This document shows positions 9,890 through 20,038 of a stretch of DNA of 42,474 nt, in pieces. The stretch is from Salisapilia sapeloensis. Lineage: Eukaryota > Oomycota > Peronosporomycetes > Peronosporales > Salisapiliaceae. The stretch covers positions 1 through 42,474 of the forward strand of contig JAADVB010000168.1 of the NCBI GenBank assembly GCA_023334545.1, read 5' to 3'. A model generated the notes under the pieces. That model was not told where the DNA came from, ran no database searches, and was given only the letters and a program-made list of their open reading frames with translations. Within the stretch, counting starts at the first letter, position 1; each line of letters begins with the position of its first letter. The position numbers and the translations under genes are program-made.

Positions 9890-10849
9890 ATGCCGGTATG
9901 TCTCCTCTATAGCACTATATCTCTATTCTAAAGGATATTTGTGTCTTTCTGAGTGATTCAGTGTATCAATTACTGACATGGGTGCCATTTTATCGCTCTT
10001 GCGTTTGATAATATGCTATATAGTCGAAAGAGAAGGAAGGAAAGAAAGGAGTGTCCAATGTCACGCGACAGACTTGGGATAAAGCACACTACGAGCGGCT
10101 CGCACAGCAGCGTGCGGGTGGTCAAGTCCAGACAGATAGCGTACGCACAAAATTTATACCGTATATTGGACTTAAAGCGTTCATATAAACTTTAATGCCA
10201 TCTATAGGAACCAACAAAGGAGATAAAGTCGAACAAGGAAGAGTTCAAGGCCGCAGATGAAGGATCTGCAGGTCCAATGGGCTCTTCGCGAGCCTTCTTG
10301 AAGTCACGAAGCCAGAAAGTTTCGCTTGATAATGACGTTGGCAAGGTCCGAGTGCTCAATGTCGACGATCCGACCAAGTCTGGCGGTTATTTCTGCGAAG
10401 TGTGTGAAGTTACACTCAAGGATTCCGTCGCTTATCTGGACCACATTAATGGGAAACGACGTACGTGCTATCTTTGCCGCTTACAAAGTGTCTCAGACTA
10501 AGATGAAGGCTAACTTCTTGCCATAGATTTAAGTAAACTCGGTTATAGTATGCGTGTGGAACGTTCCACTGCGGACCAAGTGAAGAATCGATTGCAGTCT
10601 GCAATTAAACGGAAGTGGGATCCGGTGATGACGAAGAAACTAGGAGCTTTAGAGGAGCATGAGAAGAAAGTAAAGGAGAGTGAGGAAAGAGAAGCTCGGG
10701 TAAAGCGACAGAAGAAGGAGAAGAAGAAGGCTGCGAAGGAAGGAGGTAATGATCAAGACGCCAAGGCAGAGGAGGTGACAGAGACTCCTGAGGAGGCTGA
10801 AATGAAGGCGATGATGGGCTTCAGTGGTTTTAACACCTCAAAGAAATGA
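9890..10849 (+). CDS. ZMAT2: ZMAT2/Snu23 spliceosomal zinc finger protein
   Basis: Four exons (9890-9895, 10024-10140, 10208-10460, 10527-10849) give 232 residues. The first coding exon holds only Met-Pro. The protein shows the family's N-terminal tryptophan motif (RQTWDKAHYERLAQQRAG, compare the WDKDEYEKLAEKR region of human ZMAT2), a matrin/U1-type C2H2 finger (YFCEVCEVTLKDSVAYLDH plus INGKRH), the highly conserved SMRVERSTADQVKNR directly after it, a Lys/Glu-rich coiled coil, and the C-terminal MMGFSGF motif. The finger's last His codon is split by the third intron, which supports the junction. ZMAT2/Snu23 is a component of the U4/U6.U5 tri-snRNP and precatalytic B complex, acting near the 5' splice site. 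Donors are GTATGT, GTACGC and GTACGT. Confidence 0.95.
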
Positions 10850-11603
10850 TATTTTTACTTGTCCACATATTTTTTTCTTGCGGAAAGGACTAGTTGTTGG
10901 GAAAGCTTGTAGCAATAGGTTGTCACTAGTGTTACTAGTGCTTTGCAACCTGTTTGCTTGTGAAAACTACAACAGGTTACGTTAAGCTAGACTCCTAGAT
11001 AAGCGCTACCTGTGAATAGTTCGATAGTTTTGACTCTATGCTTCACGTGAAGATTGGCAAGCACGACGATAGCAAGGTACTTGATGAAACTGGTGCGATA
11101 GTTCCAGCTACCGACAGGTGACTTACAAGAAAACTTTATTTATGTAGTTTCGCAAAGTGGCGGGACATCATCCATATGCTACTTAGCATATCTGGTGGAT
11201 GCTTCATAAGCCTCGGATATTCTTTGACAGCTATAGCTCTACAACACTACATTTAATCCGTTTTTATCGACTCGTACTAGACGTTTCTGCCGACTACTCT
11301 TATTAATCAATGCTCCAGCACAAAGCTGTTACACCGCCATCTTCAACATGCATTCCAACGAGCTTCCTCTCATCCAGCATTTCATCCAATCCCCATCCTA
11401 GTTGAAACACGTGCACGCGTCTCTATCCTACAAAAGCCCGAAATGTCGGACATGATCCTATTTTTCTCGACTTCGACGGAAGATTCGACAGTGGCATACA
11501 AAAGTCAAGTGCTTTGAGAATCTGAAGCGTTGCGAGCCAAACCTGTGGCTCTCTCACATCCGCAATTGCTTCCTAGAACAAACGTACTAAGAACATACTA
11601 ACA
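10850..11603. other. Intergenic stretch with hairpins and a 27-codon ORF
   Basis: A strong hairpin-forming inverted repeat lies at 10917-10951 and overlaps a second one at 10947-10978; a third is at 11166-11196. A 27-codon ORF (11038-11121, starting MLHVKIGKHDD) looks protein-like but has no partner exon I could find. The last 200 bp presumably contain the Prx-Trx promoter; I see no clear TATA box. Confidence 0.4.
10917..10978. repeat. Overlapping, mutually exclusive inverted repeats
   Basis: The first stem pairs AGGTTG with CAACCT and CACTAGT with ACTAGTG around a GTT loop (10917-10951). The second pairs AACCTGTT (10947-10954) with AACAGGTT (10971-10978). They share AACCT, so only one can form in RNA. 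It lies 70 bp past the ZMAT2 stop and is probably in its 3' UTR. Confidence 0.6.
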
Positions 11604-12805
11604 ATGCGTGGAGCTCAAGTCCTACGTCGATTCGCTGCTACAGCCACCAAGAGTGCTGCGCCAGTGCGGTTCACGGCCGCTCGTGCACTCGCGCCTGCTT
11701 TCACCCAGCAGTCTGCTCTAACTACTCGTGGCTTTGCCTCGGGACCTGCAGACCAAGACCTGTCGGACCTCTTTGGCGCCGAGTACGGCGACGAAGAGTT
11801 CGTCCAGTACCCTTCTGTCTCTGCCAAGGTGAATGAGAAGGCTCCGAGCTTCTCCACCGACGCTGTCATCGGAGACGACATCACGACGGTGTCTCTCGAC
11901 GACTACGCTGGCAAGTACAAGGTGCTCTTCTTCTACCCGAAGGACTTTACGTACGTCTGCCCGACGGAGATCATCGCCTTTAGCGACCGTGTCAAGGAAT
12001 TCGAAGAGCTCGGTGTCCAAGTCATGGCTTGTTCCACGGACTCTCCTGAAGCTCACTTGGCTTGGACGCGTACGCCTCGTAACAAGGGCGGTCTCGGCGA
12101 CATGAACATTCCGATCCTGTCCGACTTGACTAAGGTCATTTCCGCCAAGTACGGCGTCCTCCTGGAAGACCAGGGCGTCGCGCTACGAGGCCTGTTCATC
12201 ATCGACGGCAACGACGTCGTCCAGCAGATTACGATCAACAACCTTCCGATCGGCCGCAGCGTCGACGAGACCTTGCGTCTCGTCAAGGCGCTCCAGTTCG
12301 TCGAGGAGCATGGCGAGGTCTGTCCTGCCAACTGGACGCCTGGTGACAAGTACTATTTGCATTGATATTCTCCTAAAGACATTGAACTAACGCAAGAGAT
12401 AGGACGATCCAGAGCGACCCGAAGAACGCATTCAAGTACTTCTCGACGCTTGAAGGAGAGGAGGAGACGTCGGACGAGAACCAAGCGCTCCAGACCGTCA
12501 CGTCTCGTAAGCAATTCGACGATGCTGTCAACTCTGGTAAGCCAGTCGTCGCTGAGTTCATGGCGCCGTGGTGCGGCAAGTGTTCCCAGATCCTGCCGTT
12601 CGTCCAGCAGCTCGCGAATGAGACGCCGGACGTGACGTTTTTGAAACTCGACGTGACGCACCCGGACAATGAAGACTTGAAGAATGAGCTCGAGATTGAT
12701 GTCTTCCCTGAATTCCGCTTCTACAAGGACGGCAAGCCGGTCGAGAAGCCTGTGACAGGATACAAGAAGGGTCCGTTGAAAAAGACGGTCGAGAAACTTG
12801 CCTAA
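11604..12805 (+). CDS. Mitochondrial 2-Cys peroxiredoxin fused to thioredoxin
   Basis: Exons 11604-12349 and 12403-12805 give 382 residues. The 53-bp intron (GTACTA...GATAG) splits a Lys codon and joins ...NWTPGDK to TIQSDPKNAFKYFS. The first 45 or so residues are Arg- and Ala-rich without acidic residues (MRGAQVLRRFAATATK), a typical mitochondrial presequence. The peroxiredoxin part has the peroxidatic Cys119 (FTYVCPTE), resolving Cys240 (GEVCPANW), the GGLG loop (162-165) and the YF helix (261-262), the pair linked to hyperoxidation sensitivity. The thioredoxin part follows at about 280-382, with active site WCGKC (Cys306, Cys309) and a cis-Pro (VFPEF). The fusion should let the Trx domain reduce the Prx disulfide on the same chain to remove H2O2. 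GC content is higher than in its neighbours. Confidence 0.93.
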
Positions 12806-12816
12806 GAGAAATATAT

Positions 12817-15283
12817 TCAAGGCCGTTGGGCCATTCGACGCAGTCGTTGTTTGTGTCTACTTTCAGGTGGAGGCTGCGCGGCACCGACTCCCATCGTCTC
12901 CATGCCGCTCTGTCCGTTGTTCGCGATAGGTGCCGTGATACCAGTGCCATGCTTGCCGAGACCCTGTCCGCTCTTCCATCCCATAAGCTTGAGCATCCTG
13001 CCACCGATCCCCGTCTCAAGCGTCGATGACAGCTCTGCTTCACTCGGAGGCTCGGCGTCCTCTGGCATTGTAAGCACGCGAGACGGCTCTTCAGTCAAGA
13101 CGCTACGAGGTCGAGGGGCGACGGGAGGGAGAGGTGCCATCGGGATGGCGACTGGGTGCTTTCGACACAGCGATTCGTGCTTTCGAAGCTGCTCGATCGA
13201 AGCTGCTTCCCATTTGCATACCTGCGTAGATACATGTTATAGATCACTCTAGATATCGAATATAGATCTGATCTTCGGACCAAGCAGATGAGTGAGTCTG
13301 GCGTATCGTCCGGCGTCCAGTTCGAGCCTTTCGGAGCAGGAGATGGCTCGGCATCTACCTGCGGCTGGGACCACGTCGCGTCGTCTAGTGACTTGCGCTT
13401 CGTACTCACCTTCTTACCACTCTTATTGCTGCCAAAGCTGAGGGTAAAGGAGACTGGAGCAGTGCTATCTGCCTCCGGTGCAGTTGGCTCAGTCGAGAGA
13501 GTAGCCGAGTCGACTGGTGGCGTCGGATGATACGGTTGAAAGGTGGTCGCGTAGGTGTAGTAGAGACCTCGATACGCATCGTAGTAGTGTTTGGTGTCCG
13601 TGTCGTAATAAAACATACTATCAGGTTCATAGAAAAGGCCAGAGGAACTATCAAAGACATAGTTAGCTCCGCCAGATTCGAACGGAGGCGGCCACTCCTT
13701 CTTTGGCTCTTGTAACTCTGGAGCAGATGTTGGCTCTACTTGCATCTCTCCTTCATTCGCACTAGTTGTCTCCTACACACGAGTGAGGTCTAAGGGAATG
13801 TAGATGCTAGGGTCTGGCTGTACCAGCATGGACTGGATGGGGTTGACGGCGGCGTTGTATCCGTTGGCCATGGCCCATTGGGCTTGACTCAAAGCCTCTG
13901 CAGCATACGGATTGGGCGCAATCGATCGTCGGTCCTTTGGATGGAAGCCGTCTTTTGCGTACGACACGCGCACGACACTTCCATGGATACGCAACGGTCC
14001 TGCTTTCGCCACTTGCAACGCTCTTCCTGCATGCTTTAAATGCAACAACGACAAGTTAGATTGCAAAAAGTGTCCAAGCGAAATGTGGTAGAGTCGGAGA
14101 AATGACTAGAGAGATAGAGTATTCACAGTACGTCCAGATCGATGAACTCAACAAAGCCAAAGCCTCTTGATGCATTCGATACGCGGTCACGAACGAGTCG
14201 AATGTCTTTCACGCCTGGACATTCGGCAAAAGCTACTTGAAGCTATAGGAAAGACATGAATTAGGAGTTTCTATCGTGAGAAGATGTAATAAAGTACTTC
14301 GGATTCATCTGCTTCGAAAGGAAGCATGCGAACGACAAGAACGTGACATGGTTCGTTACTGTCTTCCTGACCATTGACATCCATATTAATCGGTTGGGCT
14401 AATTCCGTCGCGTTCTCCGTCTTGGGAGCTCCGCATTTGAAGCAGACAGTCCGACGGGAAAAGTTATCAATGCCACACTACCACCACTGAATTAATAATC
14501 TTGAGGGATGAGAGACTGATAGGCTGTGTACGTATTCGCAGAGCCAGTCCAGACGAGGTGGACGAGGGGGAGGAGCAACGGCAGATTGCTTCACGTCTTT
14601 CTTGTCATCGAATTTAATCAGAACCTGTCGGTCCAGCAATTGGAGAGGCTTATGCGCTACTAAGAGTGTTAGTAGAGTGAATCTAGACAGAATGCATACA
14701 ACGGATCGTACAGTAATAGTCTACGACTTCTTGTGCGACGGAAGGAGAGGTAAAGTCCACGAATGCAAAGCCTCTCGGTTCGCCAGTGGGCTGATGATAG
14801 ATAAAGCATTTAGCACTGGACGATAAATCATATATATTCGTCACGGCATACTTTATGGAAGACGATTCGGACGTCTTGCGGGTTGAATTGAGCAAGCTCC
14901 GTGAGTATCTAGACGGTCGATGCATGAGGACGTAGTACTAGCTATAGTACTATCAATACAAGTACATTGGGTTTCGTGACGGCAGGTGGGAGGCCACGGA
15001 GGATAAGTGTATTACTGGTAGGTTCCTCCTTCGGTACCGATTGCTGGACAGCGGACGCTTCTTGCGATCGTGATGGCTGCTCTTTTCGACGACTTTCACG
15101 AGGCGAGTCTCGAGATCTCGACCGGCCTCGACGACGGTTTTCACGGTACCGAGAGGATCTGGATGATTGAGGCGAAGGAGACACACGTCGATGGGATGAA
15201 CGACTGCGTCGACGATCGCCGCTGCGGTCGCGCCGGCGGTCTCGGCTTCTGTCTCGGCTTCTGTCTCGGCTCCGGTCGCGCAT
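12817..15283 (-). CDS. RBM5/RBM10-like splicing factor
   Basis: Nine exons in transcription order: 15283-14966, 14908-14852, 14790-14712, 14659-14532, 14477-14298, 14242-14132, 14033-13824, 13772-13281, 13221-12817; 659 residues, all phases consistent. Domain order matches RBM5/6/10: an Arg/Ser-rich N-terminus (RDRSRDRSRDR), RRM1 (NTLILRGLPP...PRGFAFVDF), a RanBP2-type finger (DWLCEYC...CFKC), RRM2 (HVLVVRMLPF...SRGFGFVEF), an OCRE domain at about 399-436 with Tyr repeats (GLFYEPDSMFYY), a C2H2 finger (ICLVCKWEA...RKHESLCRKH) and a G-patch (GIGGRMLKLMGWKSGQGLG). These proteins bind pre-mRNA and U2AF/SmB and influence alternative splicing; the G-patch should activate the helicase DHX15/Prp43. 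The C2H2 and RanBP2 Cys pairs are each completed across an intron, which supports those joins. The stop lies 11 bp from that of the convergent Prx-Trx gene. Confidence 0.93.
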
Positions 15284-17343
15284 TTTCGCTCTTCGTGGTG
15301 GACGAGTGGCTATGATTTTGAGTGAGAATACTTTATCCAAGTATAGGAGAGCTAGAAAAGGCGTTATACGAACGGACTCTTTTCCTAGTTATGAACGCGC
15401 GCATTGAGATGAAGAAGCTCGTCTTTCATGTACTCTATAGTTTAGATTATGAAGATACCAGTAGTGTAGGTGGAAAGTCAAACGAAATGCGGTGGTAGAT
15501 AAGTTGATTAGTACAAAGGATAGAAGTCAATATGCATTGCATGGATAGTTGCTGTATTGCCACCTCTTCATATATCCTGTTAAATAGGATTATAGACTTA
15601 GCAAAAAGTGATAGAGTAAATGGATGGCAAGGCGCTGATCTGGCCTTGTTATTGAAGCTACAAGTAGATCGAGCTATGAGGAGAAAAGATAATGGAGCAA
15701 TGTCCAGGTTACCGCATGTAAGCCGCCAGCCTGAAATCAGTTGTACCGAACGATGCTCTCCTAGCCGTAATGAGTTGCATGCAGATTCGACTTACTAGCT
15801 TATTGAATACGCTATGGATCAATAAAGCAAGGAAGATGGTAGTGGTAACGTATTGCTGAATGAGATGATAACTTGATCCGTTCAGAATTATAAAGCACGT
15901 AGCTTATAGCGCGATGGCGGGGAAATGCGGCTCGCAGATGCTTTAAGATAAACCTGCGATTCATCGCTCGCTTTTGCATGCTAAAAATGAGAAAGGAAGG
16001 GAAATTGATCTGATAAGACGTTGATTTGAAATACATCTTTTTAAGCCACATCTTGTAGCTTTAACTGATAGTTACGGGGAGAATGCACAAAAGGTTATGC
16101 TTCTTAGCAAGTTGGGCCATTTGAGGAGATAATGAGAAGAAATAGTTGACTGTTGTCGTTGGATCTCGGCTGGTAACCTGACTCGACTCGTCTTCCTATC
16201 CAGGATATCCATTCGAACATTGGACCTGATCGTCCGTCTTCGTGTCTGACAAAAGCAATTGCGTGCTCGGTAAGTTTAAATGATAGGGCATTCTACTTGT
16301 AGATAAATTGAAAAGGAGAAAAGAATTTGCTCGCATGGTCCTTTTATGAGTGATTTTCATGTTGAACGGAAACTTGGGCTTTGAAAGCGCGAATTTTCAA
16401 GCTTTGGTCAAGCAGTCTAAAGCAAACAACAGAGCTAATTTAGCACGGCCTTATTGTCAATAATTCGTCTAGCTACATGTAAAGTTGGATATAATTCTTT
16501 GTAGCTCAAATGCCAACACTAGAAGCAGAAGTAGTATGACAAGTCAAGGTGCTCGTACATCCCGATGTGATTGACCATAATGCGGACAAAAGCATGATAT
16601 CTTTAGCTGGGTACCTCCCTAGAACATACATTACGAAACGCATTTATCATTTATGGTCTAGCAATATGCACAACGTTCCTACCTAATTGCCGGGAGCGCA
16701 ACGGAAATACACTCCTTGATGTAATGTACTATATGTTTGCCGTTAAAGCGTACTTCTCATGTCAACGAAGCTGCGATGGCTCTATCATTTTTTTCGCTCT
16801 ATCAAAATCACCCATTCATCGAAAGGCGGGACGATTAGAGATGCAAAACGGAGGGATGGAGCTGCCAAGGAACGTTGTGGATGAACATAGGACACTGTGG
16901 ATGGAACAACTTGCAGCGCATGCGCTGCAGTCAATCTTAATCACCCATATTCAAATATTGCTTAGCATAAGGAAACTAGTGGATCTAAGTACTCTTTCGT
17001 CTACGTTCTAGTTAGCCGTTACTCGTGGACTATTACGGAAGTTGCTATCATCAACATAAAACTCATTCCAAAACAGTGTAGATGACACTCATTTGAAGTT
17101 CAAGCCGATATTTGGAGATCTGCTTACCGTTCTTACTCTTTCTTCTATGCATAGTCCCATTAGAAAGTTAAAATTTTATCACCCAGGAGGAATACAATCT
17201 CCTCAACATGAACATGCAGGCATTTCAACCCTGAGAAGCCTCTTCTTAGCTTTTTGAATCATTTTTAATTTTCCTTCAAACCCCGAGTTAGGCCACATAC
17301 AGATAGCTCAGTTCGTCAAGCTTGCTCATAAGCCTCGATCAGA
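15284..17343. other. 2-kb intergenic stretch, no supported gene
   Basis: This is the largest gap apart from regulatory sequence. Several open frames of 60-95 codons occur (for example 16724-17011, +; 15812-16051, -; overlapping minus frames near 16090-16290). None shows a domain, and several overlap in different frames, as expected by chance. No tRNA, hairpin cluster or transposon end was recognised. The promoters of the RBM5/10 and P450 genes lie at its two ends. Confidence 0.4.
17259..17277 (+). promoter_or_regulatory. Possible initiator element of the P450 gene
   Basis: TCATTTTTAATTTTCCTTC lies 67 bp before the P450 ATG. The same 19 bases with one difference occur at 37870-37888, upstream of DPH6. 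They resemble the oomycete initiator plus flanking promoter region (TCATTYY and CAATTTT-like). The shared element is seen; the role is inferred. Confidence 0.35.
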
Positions 17344-19082
17344 ATGGCATTCCGATCCATTCAACTACCGGAAGTTGTGGGAAATAATGAAATGCTGGTC
17401 ACAACTGCCCTGGTCATCGCTGGCGCCTACGTCTTGTCGAAAACTTACAACTGGCTCACCATATCCAAATTGGAACGCAACGCCCCTTTATTGCCTACAC
17501 CACCAGGACATCTCCCGTTCATTGGACTTACTCTTCAAATCCTCTGGAACCAGAACCGATTTCATGACTGGTTGACCGAGTGCAGCGAGCAGTTCGGACC
17601 GCAGCCATACAAACTCTATATTGCTGGCCTTCCTCCAATAGTTGTCGTTAATACGGAAGAGCTTTTCGAAGACGTGATGAAAACGCAGTTTGAGAACTTC
17701 CCAAAGGTATCACGTACATACACTACCTTGGTAAGCTCGCTCTAAACTGTTTTACAACTTGGTCAAAGTAGGGTCCAAACGTGAACCAAATTGTTGGTGA
17801 TCTCCTCGGAGACGGTATCTTCGGTGTTGGTGCGTCCAATATTTTACGCTTGATATCTATTACATTGCTGATTCAGATAAGAGTAGACGGAGAGAAGTGG
17901 TATCATCAGCGCAAGACAGCCCGTCACTTGTTTACGATGAAAGCTTTAAAGGGCACGATAGAAGATGCGATTTGCAGAAGTGTCCCTGTCCTTAATGCCA
18001 TTTTGGAATCAAGTCGATTGTCAGGGAAGAAGGTGGTTCTAACACGACTCTTATCTAAATTTACGATGGAGACCTTTGGTATCATTGGCTTTGGCGTTGA
18101 TCTGAATCAACTGGATACGAATGACGAGCATCCATTGCATAAAGCGTTCGATAGCGCCACGTCTGGGCTCATTTACCGTGTCATCACACCCATGTGGCTG
18201 TGGAAACTTCAGCGCTTCTTTAGTATTGGCAAGGAAGGTGAGATTCGTCGGAGCGTGGAAGTGATCGACGAGTTCGTATACGGTATCATCCGTAACTCTT
18301 TCGAACGTCGCAATATGCAAGGAGTCAAGAGTAATGAGTCTGATAGTAGCAACCGTCGGGACCTTATATCCTTGTTTCTCGATACCGAATGCATGTACGG
18401 ATCGAAAAGCAGTACGTTGGACTACCGGTTCCTGCGTGACATTGTCGTCAATTTTGTATTTGCTGGACGGGATTCGACATCCAACACTTTGTCTTGGATC
18501 TTCTGCTTGCTCGCCCAACGTCCGGACGTCCAACGCAAAGCCTGTAAAGAGTTGGTGACAGAGCTCCCGGATCTTGTCAATGGATATATGGATGCTCCGA
18601 CCATGGAACAAGTGAGCAACTTGGTCTATCTGGATGCAATCATAAAAGAGACGCTACGTTTGTATCCTCAAGTACCTACAAATAGGCGCGAAGCTATCAA
18701 AGACACGTTCCTATGTGATGGAACGTTGGTACCAAAAGGACACGCTGTCAACATCTCTTCGTACGTTCATGGTCGCATGAAGCACATTTGGGGCGAAGAC
18801 GCAAAAGAGTTTAAACCAGAGCGATGGATTGATGAAAAAACAGGAAAGGTGAAAACTGAGACGACTTGGAAATTCCCTGCTTTCCATGGTGGCAATCGCA
18901 CTTGCATCGGACAGCGACTGGCAAACATGCAGATCAAGATTGTCGTCGCAAGTGTCCTTGCGAAATATCAACTAAAAATCGACGAAACAAGAGAAATCAC
19001 GTACGACATGAGCTTGACGCTGCCGATAAAAGGTGGCCTACCAGTCACTGTGGATAAGGCTCCGCATGCGGTTGCAGGGTAA
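17344..19082 (+). CDS. Cytochrome P450, CYP86-clan-like
   Basis: Exons 17344-17706, 17772-17829 and 17884-19082 give 539 residues. An N-terminal hydrophobic anchor (TTALVIAGAYVL) is followed by a Pro-rich hinge (LPTPPGHLPFIG), typical of microsomal P450s. Further hallmarks are the C-helix W (DGEKWYHQRKTA), the I-helix oxygen-binding motif AGRDST, ExxR (KETLRLYP), the PERW box and the haem loop FHGGNRTCIG, with Cys481 as ligand. GDGIF before DGEKW resembles CYP86, CYP94 and CYP704, which omega-hydroxylate fatty acids, so a fatty-acid or lipid substrate is plausible but not shown. The second intron is 54 bp, a multiple of three and stop-free, so an unspliced form would simply insert 18 residues. 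I removed it because the insertion breaks the conserved GDGIF-DGEKW spacing. Confidence 0.92.
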
Positions 19083-19482
19083 GAGGAAGGATGAAATGAA
19101 GCAATACATAATACAGAAAAGTGGATATTGGAGCTTATGAATATAACGTCTTTATTACTGCTGTTCATGTACTTTGTTGCATGTACTCTGCAGCAAAGTC
19201 ATCGTACAAAGCATGAAACGGACGAATATCAAGATAGACCAGAATGGTCAAAAGTATGCCCCATCTGCTATTCTTTTATGTGGTTATGTATATTATATAT
19301 GTGGAGTGCAAAGACATTTCCATAACGAACTCTAGGTAGAGCTCCCACCTTCTTCCTACTTGTGTACGAGAAAACGGAGTGCGTCCAAGCATATCGTTCG
19401 TGTGTCTTTAAATCCATATCCTTACGACTGGACCTCGCGACCGGATAAAGTTCTCTCTGAGCTTTGCTTATTACGAATAAAC

Positions 19483-19979
19483 ATGGAGACCCAAGTCGTG
19501 GAGATGACCGAGGCGGAGGCTGCGCAGCACCAACTGCAGATGGAGCAGCAGCTCAAGACCTTTTGGCAGAAGCAACTCGTAGAGGTATGGCCTGTATCAT
19601 GTTTATTAGCCAGTGCGTAGTAAAAACACGGTACTGGGGTCTAGATGGAGCAATTGGAAGTCGGGAGTGAACAAGGTCCATTTTCTTTTTATCAACATGT
19701 ATACGTCCACCTAACGCTCCGATAGACTTTAAGAACCATAACGACCTTCCGCTGGCACGTATCAAGCGTATCATGAAATCGGATGAAGACGTTCGTATGA
19801 TCAGTGCCGAGGCTCCTGTCCTGTTCGCCAAAGCCTGTGAGATGTTCATCTTAGAACTCACTTTGCGTGCGTGGGGATACTCTGAAAAGAACAAGCGTCG
19901 TACGTTGCAAAAGGAGGACATTCAGACCGCCATTCGCAACACGGACATCTTTGATTTTCTTGTGGACGTCATCAACTAA
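19483..19979 (+). CDS. NF-YC / HAP5 CCAAT-binding factor subunit
   Basis: Exons 19483-19584, 19645-19675 and 19726-19979 give 128 residues. The 31-nt middle exon restores the family's linker: ...[36 protein letters not shown]... . The core is the H2A-like histone fold of NF-YC ([20 protein letters not shown], then [20 protein letters not shown], then the terminal [19 protein letters not shown]). NF-YC pairs with NF-YB and then NF-YA to bind CCAAT boxes in promoters. The protein is very short: it ends right after the histone fold and lacks the Gln-rich activation domain found in many animal homologues. The second donor is GTCCAT, a non-consensus site. The gene converges with MPP alpha, with 59 bp between their stop codons. 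Confidence 0.95.
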
Positions 19980-20038
19980 GTGTCTACTAGCTACATTGGT
20001 CTCCTTCCAATCGAAAAACGAGTTCTTTGCTTTCCATC

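Noticed and set aside
9553-9912. 119-codon plus-strand frame across the NDUFB3-like gene
   Set aside because: It is the antisense shadow of the complex I subunit and runs across the shared promoter into the ZMAT2 start.
13773-13775. Stop-codon readthrough in RBM5/10
   Set aside because: A 51-nt intron with the local GTAC donor type removes the stop and keeps the frame, so readthrough need not be invoked.
16090-16300. Minus-strand frames that read like protein
   Set aside because: All three frames are open for 35-62 codons at once and all look equally plausible, which points to a chance shortage of stops.
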